This document shows positions 12,523 through 24,455 of a DNA stretch of 64,000 nt, piece by piece. Every line of letters begins with the position of its first letter. Position 1 is the first letter of the stretch. The stretch spans positions 124,001 to 188,000 of the forward strand of contig NGBS01000876.1 in NCBI GenBank assembly GCA_002245135.1, read 5' to 3'. This DNA comes from Proteromonas lacertae (taxonomy: Eukaryota; Sar; Bigyra; Opalinata; Proteromonadidae). The position numbers were made by a program, and so were the translations under genes. The notes below the pieces were generated by a model, which saw nothing but the letters and a program-made list of their open reading frames with translations, was not told the origin of the DNA and made no database searches.

Positions 12523-13254
12523 GGAAAATGTCCTTATGGTCCAGATCCAGCAGTTGATTATTTAAAAGAAAGTGATGCCGATGGCAGTGGTCAGAGTTAT
12601 ACAAAAGTAACAATTACATTTGATTCTCCAGCAGATAAGAAATATAGATTAGTGTATAGAAACAGAGTTGCATCTGAAATAATTGAAATAAAGAAAACTG
12701 ATACGACTACTAATCCAAGTATTGTTATTCAACTATATTTAAATAATTAGGTTATGAAGAATTTATTGGGTTAATTACAAGAAAGAATGTATTAAAAGGA
12801 AAAATAGTGAAAGGCGAAGATAAAATATCACCAACAGCAGATAGTAATAAATATACTTACATTTTAAAACTATATTATGTATAATGAATATAATTATTAA
12901 TAATAGTATTGTCTTTCAAGATATAACAGAGATACTGGTAAAGATGAAGGACCAGAAATTGATGAAAATAATCTCATATTAGAATATTATGATGATACAA
13001 CTAAAGATGAAAAAAAATGGAAAATAGTAAAAGAAATTAAAGTAGAAACTGTTCCAAAGAACTTAAATGGTGTTTATGATTGTTTCAAGTGTAGTAATGC
13101 TGGTAAATGCAATGAAAATACAGGAGAATGTGAATGTTTTGATGGTTATACAAGCAGTAACAGATTATATGGAGATAATGGATATACCAAAGGTTATAGA
13201 GCTGATTGTTCTGCTCCAATACTATCAGCTAATCCAGAAGAGGATGAATTATAA
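10895..13254 (+). CDS. Secreted EGF-repeat protein ending in EDEL
   Basis: The start ATG at 10895 (or 10904) opens a signal peptide (FYFLVFSVLCIPFVICV). About eight short exons follow, each separated by 28-50 nt introns. They encode EGF-like modules with the usual spacing, for example NDHGVCDHSKGVCTCYPGY, NNRGLCDENGNCKCLNNGF and NNHGKCVYDSYNHFTG. Two longer modules without cysteines (from about 11490 and about 12560) look like beta-sandwich domains. One single-base frame break lies near 12020: dropping the C of GGC gives TDGNSEKAKTCAKHGD in frame. The protein ends NPEEDEL, similar to KDEL-type ER retrieval signals. The next gene is another secreted Cys-rich protein in the same direction. Confidence 0.75.
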
Positions 13255-13624
13255 TATAATATAATATAATATATATTTACTTTTTATTATGATTATTTAA
13301 AACATTTTAATTTTATGGTTATTGAAAATTTATTTGGTCATTGAAAACTTCTCATTTTTAAAATTCTATTTTTTCATGTTAATCATTTGTAACACTAATT
13401 ATTATCCATCAAAGATAGTTATTAGATAATGTAGATGTGGATATTACCAATAAAATAGAATAAACTCTCAATTTAGTAAGAATTGTGTTCATTCGTTGGA
13501 ATATTAGTAGTTATCAAACTTGAATTTGTCATGTAGAAGATTTTTATTCATATCAGAATATTCTTGGAATTGAAGAACAACTTCGTCAATATTTTATTCT
13601 CAGTTTTCTTCATTGTTCAAATCA
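13255..13624. other. Intergenic region between two secreted-protein genes
   Basis: AT-rich. It holds the 3' end of the EGF gene and the presumed promoter of the deacetylase gene. No ORF, RNA or repeat could be supported. Confidence 0.4.
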
Positions 13625-16600
13625 ATGATAAACAACAAGATTATCTTAATACTATCTTGTTTATTCATCTACTCATCAGCTAACCAAATCAATGGATTTG
13701 TTGTAGTAGATACAAGATCAAATAAAGAAGTAATGGAGATGGTTGATAAGATGGCTATTGATTTAAAGCACAACCCAGCTATTGGAATAATCGTCAAAAC
13801 AGATGATGATACAAAAACAGTCAAATTTACCTTAGATGGAATGAATCCCTATAGAATAGAGACAGCAGCTCCATTCTCTTTAGCTGGTGATAATAATGGT
13901 CAAATATTCCCAGTAAATCTAGTACCAGGAACACACAAACTGACAGCAATACCAACATCCAAAACAACATCATTAGATGGTAAAGAAGTGATAATAAATT
14001 TCGAAATTGTTGATAGTTTAGGTAAAGGATTGCTAAGAATTGGATACTTTACTTATGAATTAGTCAATTCTGAAGATCAGAAGGTGTATAAGCAATTATC
14101 AAATGCTGATTTTACATCTGCACCAGAAAGAGTATATAATATATATTTATTTATGATGATATAGTATAATATTCAAATTAATCCTTCTTTACCAGCAACT
14201 ATCAATAGCTGTATGTCTATAAAATTCACTACAACCAAAGCAATTAGAGTTGTTTATGAATATCCATTCACAGTATTCAGTGAAAAAGGATATTACAATG
14301 ATTCTGGAAAATATGAGATAGAAGTGAAGTATTTCTTGAATTGCAATAGTGATGAAGCAGATATAGAAGAAACATTTACATACATACTAGTAGAAGAAGG
14401 ATCCACATGTGGAAATGGAATTTGTGATAAATCAGAAACATGTTTAACATGTCCAAATGATTGTGGAAAGTGTAAGCAGATATGTGGAGATGGTGTATGT
14501 TATGGAACTGAAGATTGCAACAACTGTAAGCAAGATTGTGGAGAATGCAAACCTGTTTGTGGTGATGGTGTTTGTTCAATAACTGAAGATTGTAATACAT
14601 GCGCAAAAGACTGTGGAGAATGTAAATATTACTGTGGTGATGGTACTTGCAGTGATTTTGAGAATTGTACAATTTGTTCAAAAGATTGTGGTGAATGTCC
14701 TGCAGAGTGTGGAGATGGTATTTGCTCATCCACAGAATCATGTTTACACTGTCCAGCAGATTGTGGAAAATGTCCAGAAAATGTATGTGGAGATAAAGTA
14801 TGTAATGGTGAAGAAAGTTGTTCAACATGTCCTAAAGACTGTGGTTATTGTATTACTGAAGATGTAGTAGAAGTTAAAGGAGATGGTAAATGTAATGGAT
14901 TAGAGAACTGTAAGACAGCTCCAGAAGATTGTGGACCATGTAACGATGAGTGTAAATCAGAATCTGATTGTTATGGAAATAGTCAGTTAAATTGTCAAAA
15001 TTGTATATATTGTTCCTGTTTGAACGAATGTGGTAATAACATCTGTGAAATGGGTGAAAATAGTAAAAACTGTCCTGAAGATTGCAGTGTAATCAAAACA
15101 CCAGTATGTAACAATACAATGTGTGAAATTACCGAATCTTGTAGTAATTGTCCAGAAGATTGTGGAGAATGTCCATTAGAATGTGGTGATGGTGTTTGTA
15201 ACAATGGTGAAGATTGTAAAACATGTTCTAAAGACTGTGGTGAATGTAAATCAGTTTGTGGAGATGATATTTGTTCAAGAGATGAAGATTGTAAATCATG
15301 TCCAGATGACTGTGGAGAATGTCAAACATATTGTGGAGATAAACAATGTAATGGTAAAGAAACCTGTAAAACATGTCCAATTGATTGCGATGCCTGTCCA
15401 GCAGAGTGTGGTGATGGTGCTTGTAATGGAAATGAAGATTGTAAAACATGTGAGAAGGATTGTGGTGAATGTCCAGCTGAATGTGGTGATGGTAAATGTA
15501 ATGGAGATGAAACCTGTAGAACTTGTGTAAAAGACTGCGGAGAATGTCCTGTAGTCTGCGGTGATCGATATTGTGATACAAATAATGGAGAGAATTGTAC
15601 AACTTGTACTAAAGATTGTGGTATTTGTCCAACAACTTGTGGTAATGGTGTATGTGAAGAAAGTGAGAGTTGTTATAATTGTCCTAAAGATTGTAATACT
15701 GAAAGTTCAAAATGTCCAACTAAATGTGGTGATGGCCAATGTACAAGTGATGAATCGTGTAGTAATTGTCCTCAAGATTGTGGATTATGTGCAACGTATA
15801 TATATATTAATATTAATTAATATTATTTCTTTATAGATATACCTGTGATCCAATATATTGTTCACCTCCTCAATGTACATGTGCTCAATATCATGGTCCT
15901 TCATGGATTCCTATTGATGAAACACCTCAATTCGTTACAGTCACTTGGGATGATGCACAAACTGTAGTTACCTTCCCTGAAATTATTAAAGTTTCAAAAG
16001 ATAGAAGTATTACTGATGCACTAGGATGTAATATTAAATATACATTCTATGATGTTCCATATAATACAAATTATAAATATTTAACTGAAGCTTATGCTGA
16101 TGGACATGAAATAGCTCAACATACTGTTTCTCATGAAAATTTAATGTATGCAACAAAAGAACAATGGGAAAAAGAGCTAACAGAAGGAAGAAGAATAACC
16201 TCTGAATTATCAGTAATTCCTCCAAATGAAATAGTTGGTTTAAGAGCTCCATATTTAGTCTATACAAATGCTCAATTTGAAGGAATGTTAGCTGCCAATT
16301 ACAAATATGATAGTTCTATGACAACTGGATTCAAAGGTGGTGATAATTATCACTGGCCATTTACCTTAGATTTTGGTTCAAATATGGAACATTGGACAGG
16401 TGAAAAGCCAAGTAAATCTTATCCCGGATTATGGGAAATTCCAATGCATACAATTGTTAGAAAAGATGGAACTCCAATGGATTCAATGGATTATACTGGA
16501 ACTTATGATGAATTATTAGAAATATTAAAATATAATTTCGATTTACATTATAATGGAAATAGAGCTCCCTTTGGTATGTTCTTTCATGGTGCTTGGATGA

Positions 16601-16938
16601 AAACAGGTGAAAAGAGAGTAGAGTTATTACAAGAATTATATAGATATTTTGGTAGTAAAAGTAATACTGTATTTGCCACATCAAAAGAGATAATCGATTG
16701 GATGAAAAATCCAACTCCTTTATCTCAAATGAGTTCCAAATCTGAATTTCAATGTGCTAAATCTTGGCCAACTACTAGTAGTAAAGAAATCTGTGATGGA
16801 ATTGATAATGATTTAGATGGAATTGTTGATAATGGTGATGTTCTTACGAAATGTTATTATCCATCTATAAATTTCGAGACATGTAATCCTAAATGTCCAC
16901 AAAATCCACCAGGTGAAGATTTAGTAAAGAAACATTAA
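13625..16938 (+). CDS. Secreted CE4 polysaccharide (chitin-type) deacetylase with cysteine-rich tandem repeats
   Basis: Three exons; introns at about 14111-14145 and 15797-15838. The signal peptide (KIILILSCLFIYSSA) is followed by an Ig-like beta-sandwich module with APFSLAGDNNG, then about 18 copies of a 28-residue repeat of the form CGDGxC-x4-E-x-C-x2-C-x2-DCG-x-C (14406-15790). The C-terminal catalytic domain is a NodB/CE4 fold: motif 1 FVTVTWDDA, motif 2 GHEIAQHTVSH (metal histidines), motif 3 GLRAPYL, then WEIPM and MFFHGAW. It ends with CDGIDNDLDGIVDNGD, a MopE-like putative metal-binding motif. All expected catalytic residues are present, so activity on chitin or a related N-acetylated polymer of a cell or cyst wall is likely. 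The ATG at 13625 is the first that starts the signal peptide. Confidence 0.88.
14406..15790 (+). repeat. About 18 tandem CGDGxC...DCGxC protein repeats
   Basis: About 75-84 bp units encoding CGDGVC/CGNGIC, ExC, xxC and DCGEC. Two units in the middle (about 14880-15050) are degenerate and longer. This cysteine frame is known from secreted bacterial and protist proteins; the six cysteines per unit suggest disulfide-linked mini-domains that hold the enzyme away from the surface or bind polymer. Confidence 0.9.
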
Positions 16939-17155
16939 ATCAACTCGATTTAAGATATATTCTTTTTCTATCTCTAATTGTGTTTATATATAATTTACTA
17001 TACAATGATTGTATGTACATAACTCTTTACTAAAAAGAATGTAGTGAATTATATTAAATCGACGATTATTAGTTACATCAATAGATCCTTAATTACCTCA
17101 AGGTAAAAATACAGAAACAATAGATTTATTACAATAATATTAATTTTCTTATCAA

Positions 17156-20100
17156 TTATTCATCTTTAGATAATTCATTCTTTTTTTCTTCTGATATTCC
17201 ATCTAATATTATTTTTCTGATTGATGAAAATGTTTTAAGAAATGATTTTAATTCTGATTTATCTATATTTTCTTTCACTGTCATTGATAATTCATCATAT
17301 CTATAAAATACTTCTTTGTTTTCTTTCATTAATCTCAACCCTTCTTCATTTAATTCATTTCCTGATATATCCACATAACTTAACTTTCCATACTTTTTTA
17401 TACTTTTTATTAACATTTTTAATCCTTTCTCACTCATTCCAACATCTATTTATAACATAATATTATATTATATTCATAAAATACTTGAAAGATTTAATGA
17501 ATTATTATTAGCAAATTTATCAAAATATTTACATATTATCTCTATTCCTTCATCTCCAATTGGATTGCCATATATTGAAATATATTCTGCTGTTTTAGGC
17601 AAAAACTCTATTAATTCTTTCAATCCTTTTGAAGTAATTTGATTATTGGATAAAAAAACTTTCCAATAATTAATCTTCTTTATTAATGGAATAAAAGAAT
17701 CATTCAGATTCAAATCTATTTCATAACATATTTATATTATATACTTGATAAATCACATGAATATCTTTTCTTAACACAATAATTCAAATAATATTTCACT
17801 TCTTCATTTGTCCATGATGAATTTTTCATTTCTATAAATGGATATTCTTCTTTTTCTAATGATTTTGAACAAATTGATTTTAATCCATTCATTTTGATAT
17901 TATTTCCTTTCAGATCTATTATTTTACATCCTTTTATTGAATCTAATGCATTTGATAATAATATCACACTTTCATCATCAATTAATGTATTACTCAAAAA
18001 TATTTGATCTATATAACCTTCCAATAAAATATTTAAATGGTTTAGTAATACCTTAAATCCATTATTACCAATTGGATTATCTAAAAATACATTATAAAAA
18101 TTATACTATAAATTCTCATTTTACATACACTCCATCTTCTATTTTTTATCAAATATTCCATTCCTTCTGAATCAATATTATTATCATATAAATATAGTAT
18201 ATCAATGTATTTTTGAATATTCTTTAAACCATCAACCAAATATTTCAATCCAATTGAAGATAATCCCATTCCTATAACACAATAAATGATTATAGTAATA
18301 CTTGAACAATCAATATAATCTTTCCGATCACAACATATTAACAAATTCATATGTGGAGATAATATTTTCATTCCTTCATCTCCTATTTCATTTCCTTTTA
18401 CACTAAGATATGTAAGTCTTGTAAAATAAGACATATTGTTCATTAATACTTCCACACTTTTGTCTGTAAGTTTATTATCTAATCAATAGAAAAGCATCAA
18501 ATTATACTATCTAAATTTAGATATTGCATCTCTCTAAGTTCATTTAATCTAAATGAAATGAATGATGAGAAAAAAACATCATCAATATCTAAATCGCTAA
18601 GATGCAATCCATTACTATATCTGATGAATTTCATCAATTCAGGAATGTCTTTATCTATCAGCAATTCTTTATTTCTTTTAACATCAAAATCAAAATCAAT
18701 TTTTGAAATAGGAAATTTAGAGAATATGGCTTTCAATCCTTTTGAATAAATTCTATTATTATTTCTAATATCTATTCTTCTGAGATTTGGATATTTATAT
18801 AATTCTTTTGATAATAATATCATTGATTCATCATTCAATCTCATTTCAGAAAGGATTAATTCATTTTCTTTGCTGATTAACAAATACAAATATGGAATTA
18901 ACAGTTTAAATCCCTTATTATCAATTACATACTCTATTTCATAATAATCAATAATAAAATAACTAATACGATTAAGACAAACTTGTTTTAATTTCATGAA
19001 TAGAATTGATTTAACAAATGATTCAATAAAATCAGATGTTAGATTATATCCAGATAAATCTATTTCTTGAAGGTTTGATAACTGTTTTAAATATGATATA
19101 AATGATGAATGATGTTGAATTGGAATATCAACACTATCTAATTAAATATAAATTATAAAAATAATACAAAATCTGAGTTTTGTTGGATTGATTAGTTTTA
19201 TTATTCTGAAGAAATAATCTATTCCTTCTTCATAACAACAAATACTATTTGATTTAACATTCATTCTTATTTCATCTCTTTCAATATAAATAGATAAATT
19301 TAATATCATTTTATCTAAATAGCAACTTTTGCCATCTTTGCACTTATGATATACTTGTGGTATTATCATTTCTTTGATTCTTTCATCTAATGATTTTGTT
19401 AATAATATTGATAGAATTTCATCATTACATTTAACATTATAAATTGATAAAAGATATTTATGTATAACTATATTTCAAAAATTATAATTAATATACTATC
19501 ATCATTTCTATTGTAATATTTCTTTGGAAATAATATAGGAAAATGAAGCAATTTATTATCATCATTATATAACACTTCTTTTCTTTTATTATCTATCATT
19601 AATAAATAACTTTCATTTCTTCTAATTGTCTTTTTCAATAATAGAACTTTCAATTCTTTTAAACTCAATCTATCTTCACTCTTCACTTTCAACATTCTTT
19701 CTATCATTTCTTTCATTTTCTTGTTACTTTTTCTTTTAAACTGTATTTACATATCAAATATTATTCATTCTTTTATTCATATTATTATCTTCATTAAATG
19801 GTAATTTCTTGTTTATTATCTCATATAAAATACATCCAATTGACCAAATCACACTTTTCTCATTACATTCTAATCCATTCAACTCTTCTGGAGTTTTGAA
19901 ACAAATATCATATATTCTCAAATCTTCTTCTTTTCTTAGTAAGTTCAAGAATAAATCACATAACTTCATTTCACCATCATCTTTATATATCACATTAGAA
20001 CCCTTCAAATTACTTATCACTATTCCATATTCATTGAATATCATCAATATATCACAAATTGATAGAATAATTTTACATTTATCATCACTAGAAATGGTTT

Positions 20101-20487
20101 TATTTTGAATTAACCCCTCTAAATCTCGCATATAATACTCTCTTTCCAACATCATCATATTACACCCGATGATCTGTATTTCTGAAGGATAGGTACAAAA
20201 TGAACAATAATCTAACAGAAAACAATTATTTTCACTGAATTTCAATATCTTCTTCTCTTTAATTCCATTGGTATTCAACATTTTAACTACTTTGCAGTTA
20301 TTTTCATGTTTAATTACCAATTCTACTTCATTTTCATTCTTTTCTTTTCTTTCTTTGATCTATTACATATATAAATTAAGCATACTTCTAATTTCGGTAA
20401 TTTATATTTCAATATCTCTTCTATGTGATGATTTAACATTTCTGAAATTTGAGTCGTTTCAATTTTCTTTTTTCTTTCTTTTTTCAT
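17156..20487 (-). CDS. Pseudokinase-LRR protein A
   Basis: Minus-strand gene of about nine exons with 25-40 nt introns. The proposed start at 20487 (MKKERKKKIETT) leads into a kinase fold whose catalytic loop is ISNLKGSNVI and whose metal loop is CDLFLN, so both catalytic aspartate motifs are lost. Subdomain IX is intact (KSVIWSIGCILYEI). Leucine-rich repeats follow across several exons, with phrases such as GNEIGDEGMKIL, DNNIDSEGMEYL and NNQITSKGLKEL. Near 19720-19760 two single-base deletions are needed to match its paralogue at 28.0-31.3 kb (LICKYSLKE, then MKEMIERML), so it may be a recently damaged gene or carry sequence errors. Intron positions match the paralogue. A degraded copy of its 3' half lies at 62.3-64 kb. 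Confidence 0.65.
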
Positions 20488-20992
20488 TCATTTTACCATT
20501 TTTATTTATCATTCATCAACATTCATGATCACAACAACACTAATATCGTTACTGTGATGTATAACCACTTTTATTGATTTTTGCTGTTCTGATGTTTCTA
20601 TTCTCAGTTAATGTAAACTACATAGAATAGTTGGATTTTATATGATAATATTCAGAGTTTTAAACCATCTAGCTGTAAATTTCAGCAAAATATTTTCAAA
20701 CTTGTTTGATGTTTCAAAATAAATAGTCGTTTTTTGATTCAGTTTTTTTCTTTTTAAAAATTCAAGATTATAGAAGTTAAAAAACATGTATAAGTAATAT
20801 AAATATATTAAGATGTTGTGTAATTATTTTATTCAGGAAATATTTCAAAATAATATGAATATTTTATGTGATATTGTTATTTTATTAGTAATATCATTTT
20901 ACAAACAATGATTATGAGAATATTCTCAATTCTATTATTTTCTTTTTTTAATCATCAACTATTAAGAAACAATTCAAAAAACAACGATATTT
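20488..20992. other. Intergenic region, nothing supported
   Basis: Presumed 5' flank of pseudokinase-LRR gene A and 3' flank of the SMPD4-like gene. AT-rich, with no ORF or repeat worth calling. Confidence 0.4.
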
Positions 20993-23221
20993 TTATAATA
21001 TTAACTTGAATAACAATATTATTACTAATATAAATAACATATTTCGATAATCACCAAAAATTCGCAAATTTATTATTATATCTTCATTCTCTTCATTTCG
21101 AATATCACATATTATTCTAGTTATATATTCAGATATTATTATCAGAATTTCAACTATCATTTTATTCTCATATATTGTTATTGGCTTATATAAAGGATTA
21201 TTATGATATTTTATATTCATATTTCCTCGAATATATTCTCCATTTATCAACTTTTCTCTTTCATTCTCATTCATTTCATTATCTTCTTCATCATACAATA
21301 GATTCTCTTTATTTATTATACAATTTTCACTTTCTTCTTTTACTCTTCTTATTTCTTCTTCACTTATTTCAAATATATCATTTAAACAATTTGTTGATGG
21401 CTTTTCTTTTCTATCACTATTACGAATTAAACAGATTATTTTTATTGCCAATGATTTGTATTTACTTATTTCACACAAAAATTCACTATTCAAATTCAGT
21501 TTTTCATAAATTGAATGTAAATCACCAATTTTTTCATTCTCATTTCTTCTTATCATTTTTCCTATTTCTCTCAACATTTTCACTAAATCTTTGGTATAAA
21601 TCAAAGAAATATGCTTAAAAAATATAAAATAAAATATTAATATATACTTTTAAAACTACATCAATCATATTATAAGATCGATTATAATCTAATTCTCTTT
21701 TAATTCCTTTCAAACATTGACCTAATAACAAAATATAAAACTATTCGATAAATAAATAACACAATATACTGGATAATGATTCTCAATATAATATTCCCAT
21801 TCATTATTATATGATTTTCTTTCTTTTCTCATTATTTTCTTTGATAATACGGAAGCAGCTGATTGTAATGTTTTGGTTGGCGATGTTTTTATTGTTGAAG
21901 GAGAGGAAGATGGTTTTGATATTGTTTCAAAAGCATTTTTACTATATAATCTATCATTACAATTCCATGGTTCTAATAAAGATAACCAAATATCAACCAT
22001 CTATTCATAAATATTACAAGATGATGTATATAAAATACCATTAAATAGGAAATATTATCATTAAATTCACAGAATTCTAAACCCAATGAAAGAAACTCAA
22101 ATAATGGTTTTTCGATTAATTCTAATAACATATTCTCATCTATTCATTTATATATATATATATATTATAATTAACATAATAATACTCTTTTGACTTGTTA
22201 TTGTGTCAGATAATAAAAACACTATTAAACCAAATAAACCTTTTAATAAGTTCAAATTGGGACTATTGTAATTCTAATTCATTATATATAACAATTGTAT
22301 ATACATACACATAATGTGAATTTTTCATCAAAATATAAACTATTCTTATTATAACGATATATATTGTTTTTATTTAACCAAAATTCCATTATTCCATTTA
22401 TTAATTCGATTGAATATCGATATTTTTCATCAATATTTCTCACATCTGGCATATTCATATTTAACTTCAATTCTCGTCGGTTTTCAAATAAACTATTATA
22501 ATATTCTAAACACAAATTCGAATATATATCATTACAGATCATTGATACACTCAAATTATATTGACTTTTGATTTTTGAATCTTTATTTGAACAACATATT
22601 ACACTTCTATTACAATTATCACTTCCAAAATGTAAAAATGAGAATAAATAATATTCTATCATATTTAATGATAAATATTCACATCTTCCAGAATAAATCA
22701 ATGGAGGATTTGTTAAATAATAATATAATGAAGGTAATGGATTATTACTGTTATTCTCAAATATTTCTCTTGTTTTTAATGGTAAATTCTCTACATTGTA
22801 ATTGTAGCTAACAGAAGGAATTGAATTACTGTGTAATAAAGTGGATAATAAAGAGCTATCTTCATTATTCTTCAATAAACTAAACAATCTTACAAAATGA
22901 ACTGCATTACTCACATGATCACTCTTTCTTCTTTTTGAATCACATACACATTCACATTTATCTTCACTGATTCGATAATAAAAAGGAACATCACTATAAT
23001 CACACAAACGACCATTTCTATTCAACATTACATCTACAAATTCGGCATAGTATGTGTAGAATTGATAACTTGCATTTATTGAGCCAAAATAACCTAAAGG
23101 AGAGCTAAAAACTAGAAACTACACACTTATACGAAAATTCTTCTTTCATATAATCATTTATCTCTCGACAAATATCACCAACAGATTTACTTGATACAGG
23201 GATTGAAAAATCGTAAGGCAT
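20993..23221 (-). CDS. SMPD4 (neutral sphingomyelinase 3)-like protein
   Basis: Minus-strand gene of about seven exons starting at the ATG at 23221 (MPYDFSIPV). The clearest family marks are LSLNMIEYYLFSFLHF, like the L-N-x-x-EYYMF segment of SMPD4, then DIWLSLLEPWN, matching the conserved DIW-x-x-x-L-x-PW, and NHYPFYILLLGQCLKG across an intron. The last exon ends in a hydrophobic anchor (MLFILVIILLFKLIL), as expected for this C-tail-anchored ER/nuclear-envelope protein. Animal SMPD4 has been linked to sphingomyelin hydrolysis and nuclear-pore insertion. The sequence is divergent and some intron ends (for example GTGTATGTATAT at about 22300) are my reading. A Ser/Thr/Pro-rich linker (SKPSSSPSTIKTSP) follows the DIW segment. 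Confidence 0.65.
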
Positions 23222-23336
23222 TTTATTTTGAATTTTTCAATGTCAATAATTGGTCATTATTACACAGTTTTGGTAATTTTCATTTTTAACATCAACAATA
23301 ACAATTTAGATGATACAAATATTATTATTTAACTCT

Positions 23337-24384
23337 TCATTCTAATATTTTCAATTCACCCAAATAACTCTGATGATATCTTTTGAGAAATTCACTAACA
23401 TTTTCATAATCAAAGGTTTTCCAATGAGGAAACTATGATATAAATATATTACACACATCAAATATATACATATGGTTGTAATCCATTCATATTATCAGGA
23501 TCTAAAAGTGGGAATTTGTTTCTATAAAAAGAATATAAAATGATGATGAAATACTTTATTATTGATATTATTTCTTTGTAAATATATTCATTCCCTTTGC
23601 TGTCTGGATGAAGACCATCTCTGAGATAACTTTCCCAATTCTCATTCTGTTGCATTCCATTAAATAAATCAACCATAAAAACATTTTTGTTATTTGAGAT
23701 TGATTTTCTTAATTTCATTACTCTTTCAGCATAAACACTCATTACATCATTACTTCTTAATTGTTCTTCATTCATCTATTCATTTTTATATATTATATTA
23801 TACACTTGCACAATGGTTCTTATAAGCAATATCATCAACTGGAGTTGGAGTTAAAACTATTATTCTCATATCACATTTTAGTTTTAATAAATATTCGATT
23901 ATTTCTTTCATATTATCTTCAAATTCATCAATATTTATATGCTGAATTCTATTACATTCAATTGAACCATCATTTGTACCACACATTAATATCGTCAATA
24001 TAGGTAAATCTTCACTATTCTCTGGATATAACAATTTCAAACTTTCTAATAAGAATCTAGAATTATAGCCAGAAAAACCACGATTCAATATATCAGCTCT
24101 ATGACGATATATATAAGCAAGAGAAGCACCCCATCCTTTATACTCACTATCAAAACTATTGAATATATCATCAATTAAATATGTAAATACGAATATTCAG
24201 TTATGCTATCACCTAATAGTAATATATATGGTTTCTTTTTAGGTAAAACAGTTGAAATTGTTTTTTCTTTTGGTCTTTGATGTATTCTTAGGGGAATTTT
24301 CTTTTCTATTCTAGATAGCCAATATCCCAAACCCATCAATACACCTCCACCTATCACTAATGTGAAGATTTCTTTATTTGACAT
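23337..24384 (-). CDS. IAH1: IAH1-like SGNH esterase with N-terminal membrane anchor
   Basis: Four exons. The N-terminus has a hydrophobic anchor (FTLVIGGGVLMGLGYWL) that typical cytosolic IAH1 lacks. The SGNH blocks are in order: LLGDSITEYS (Ser nucleophile), GWGASLAYIYRHRADILNRG with GFSGYNSR (block II Gly), CGTNDG (block III Asn), and RDGLHPDSKGNEYIYKEI (block V Asp-x-x-His). IAH1 homologues hydrolyse short-chain esters such as isoamyl acetate. The last exon ends NVSEFLKRYHQSYLGEL with a TGA stop at 23337-23339. Introns have GTATTT, GTGTAT and GTATAT donors and ATAG acceptors. All catalytic residues are present. Confidence 0.88.
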
Positions 24385-24455
24385 ATTTTTGCGTAATTTA
24401 CATAGTTATTTACATCTTACTCTTTTTTTTTTTATACATTACATATTAAAATTTG

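Noticed and set aside
14376-15602. Long opposite-strand and out-of-frame ORFs rich in His/Leu or Val/Met over the cysteine repeats
   Set aside because: They mirror the repeat array of the deacetylase gene and have no independent coding signal.
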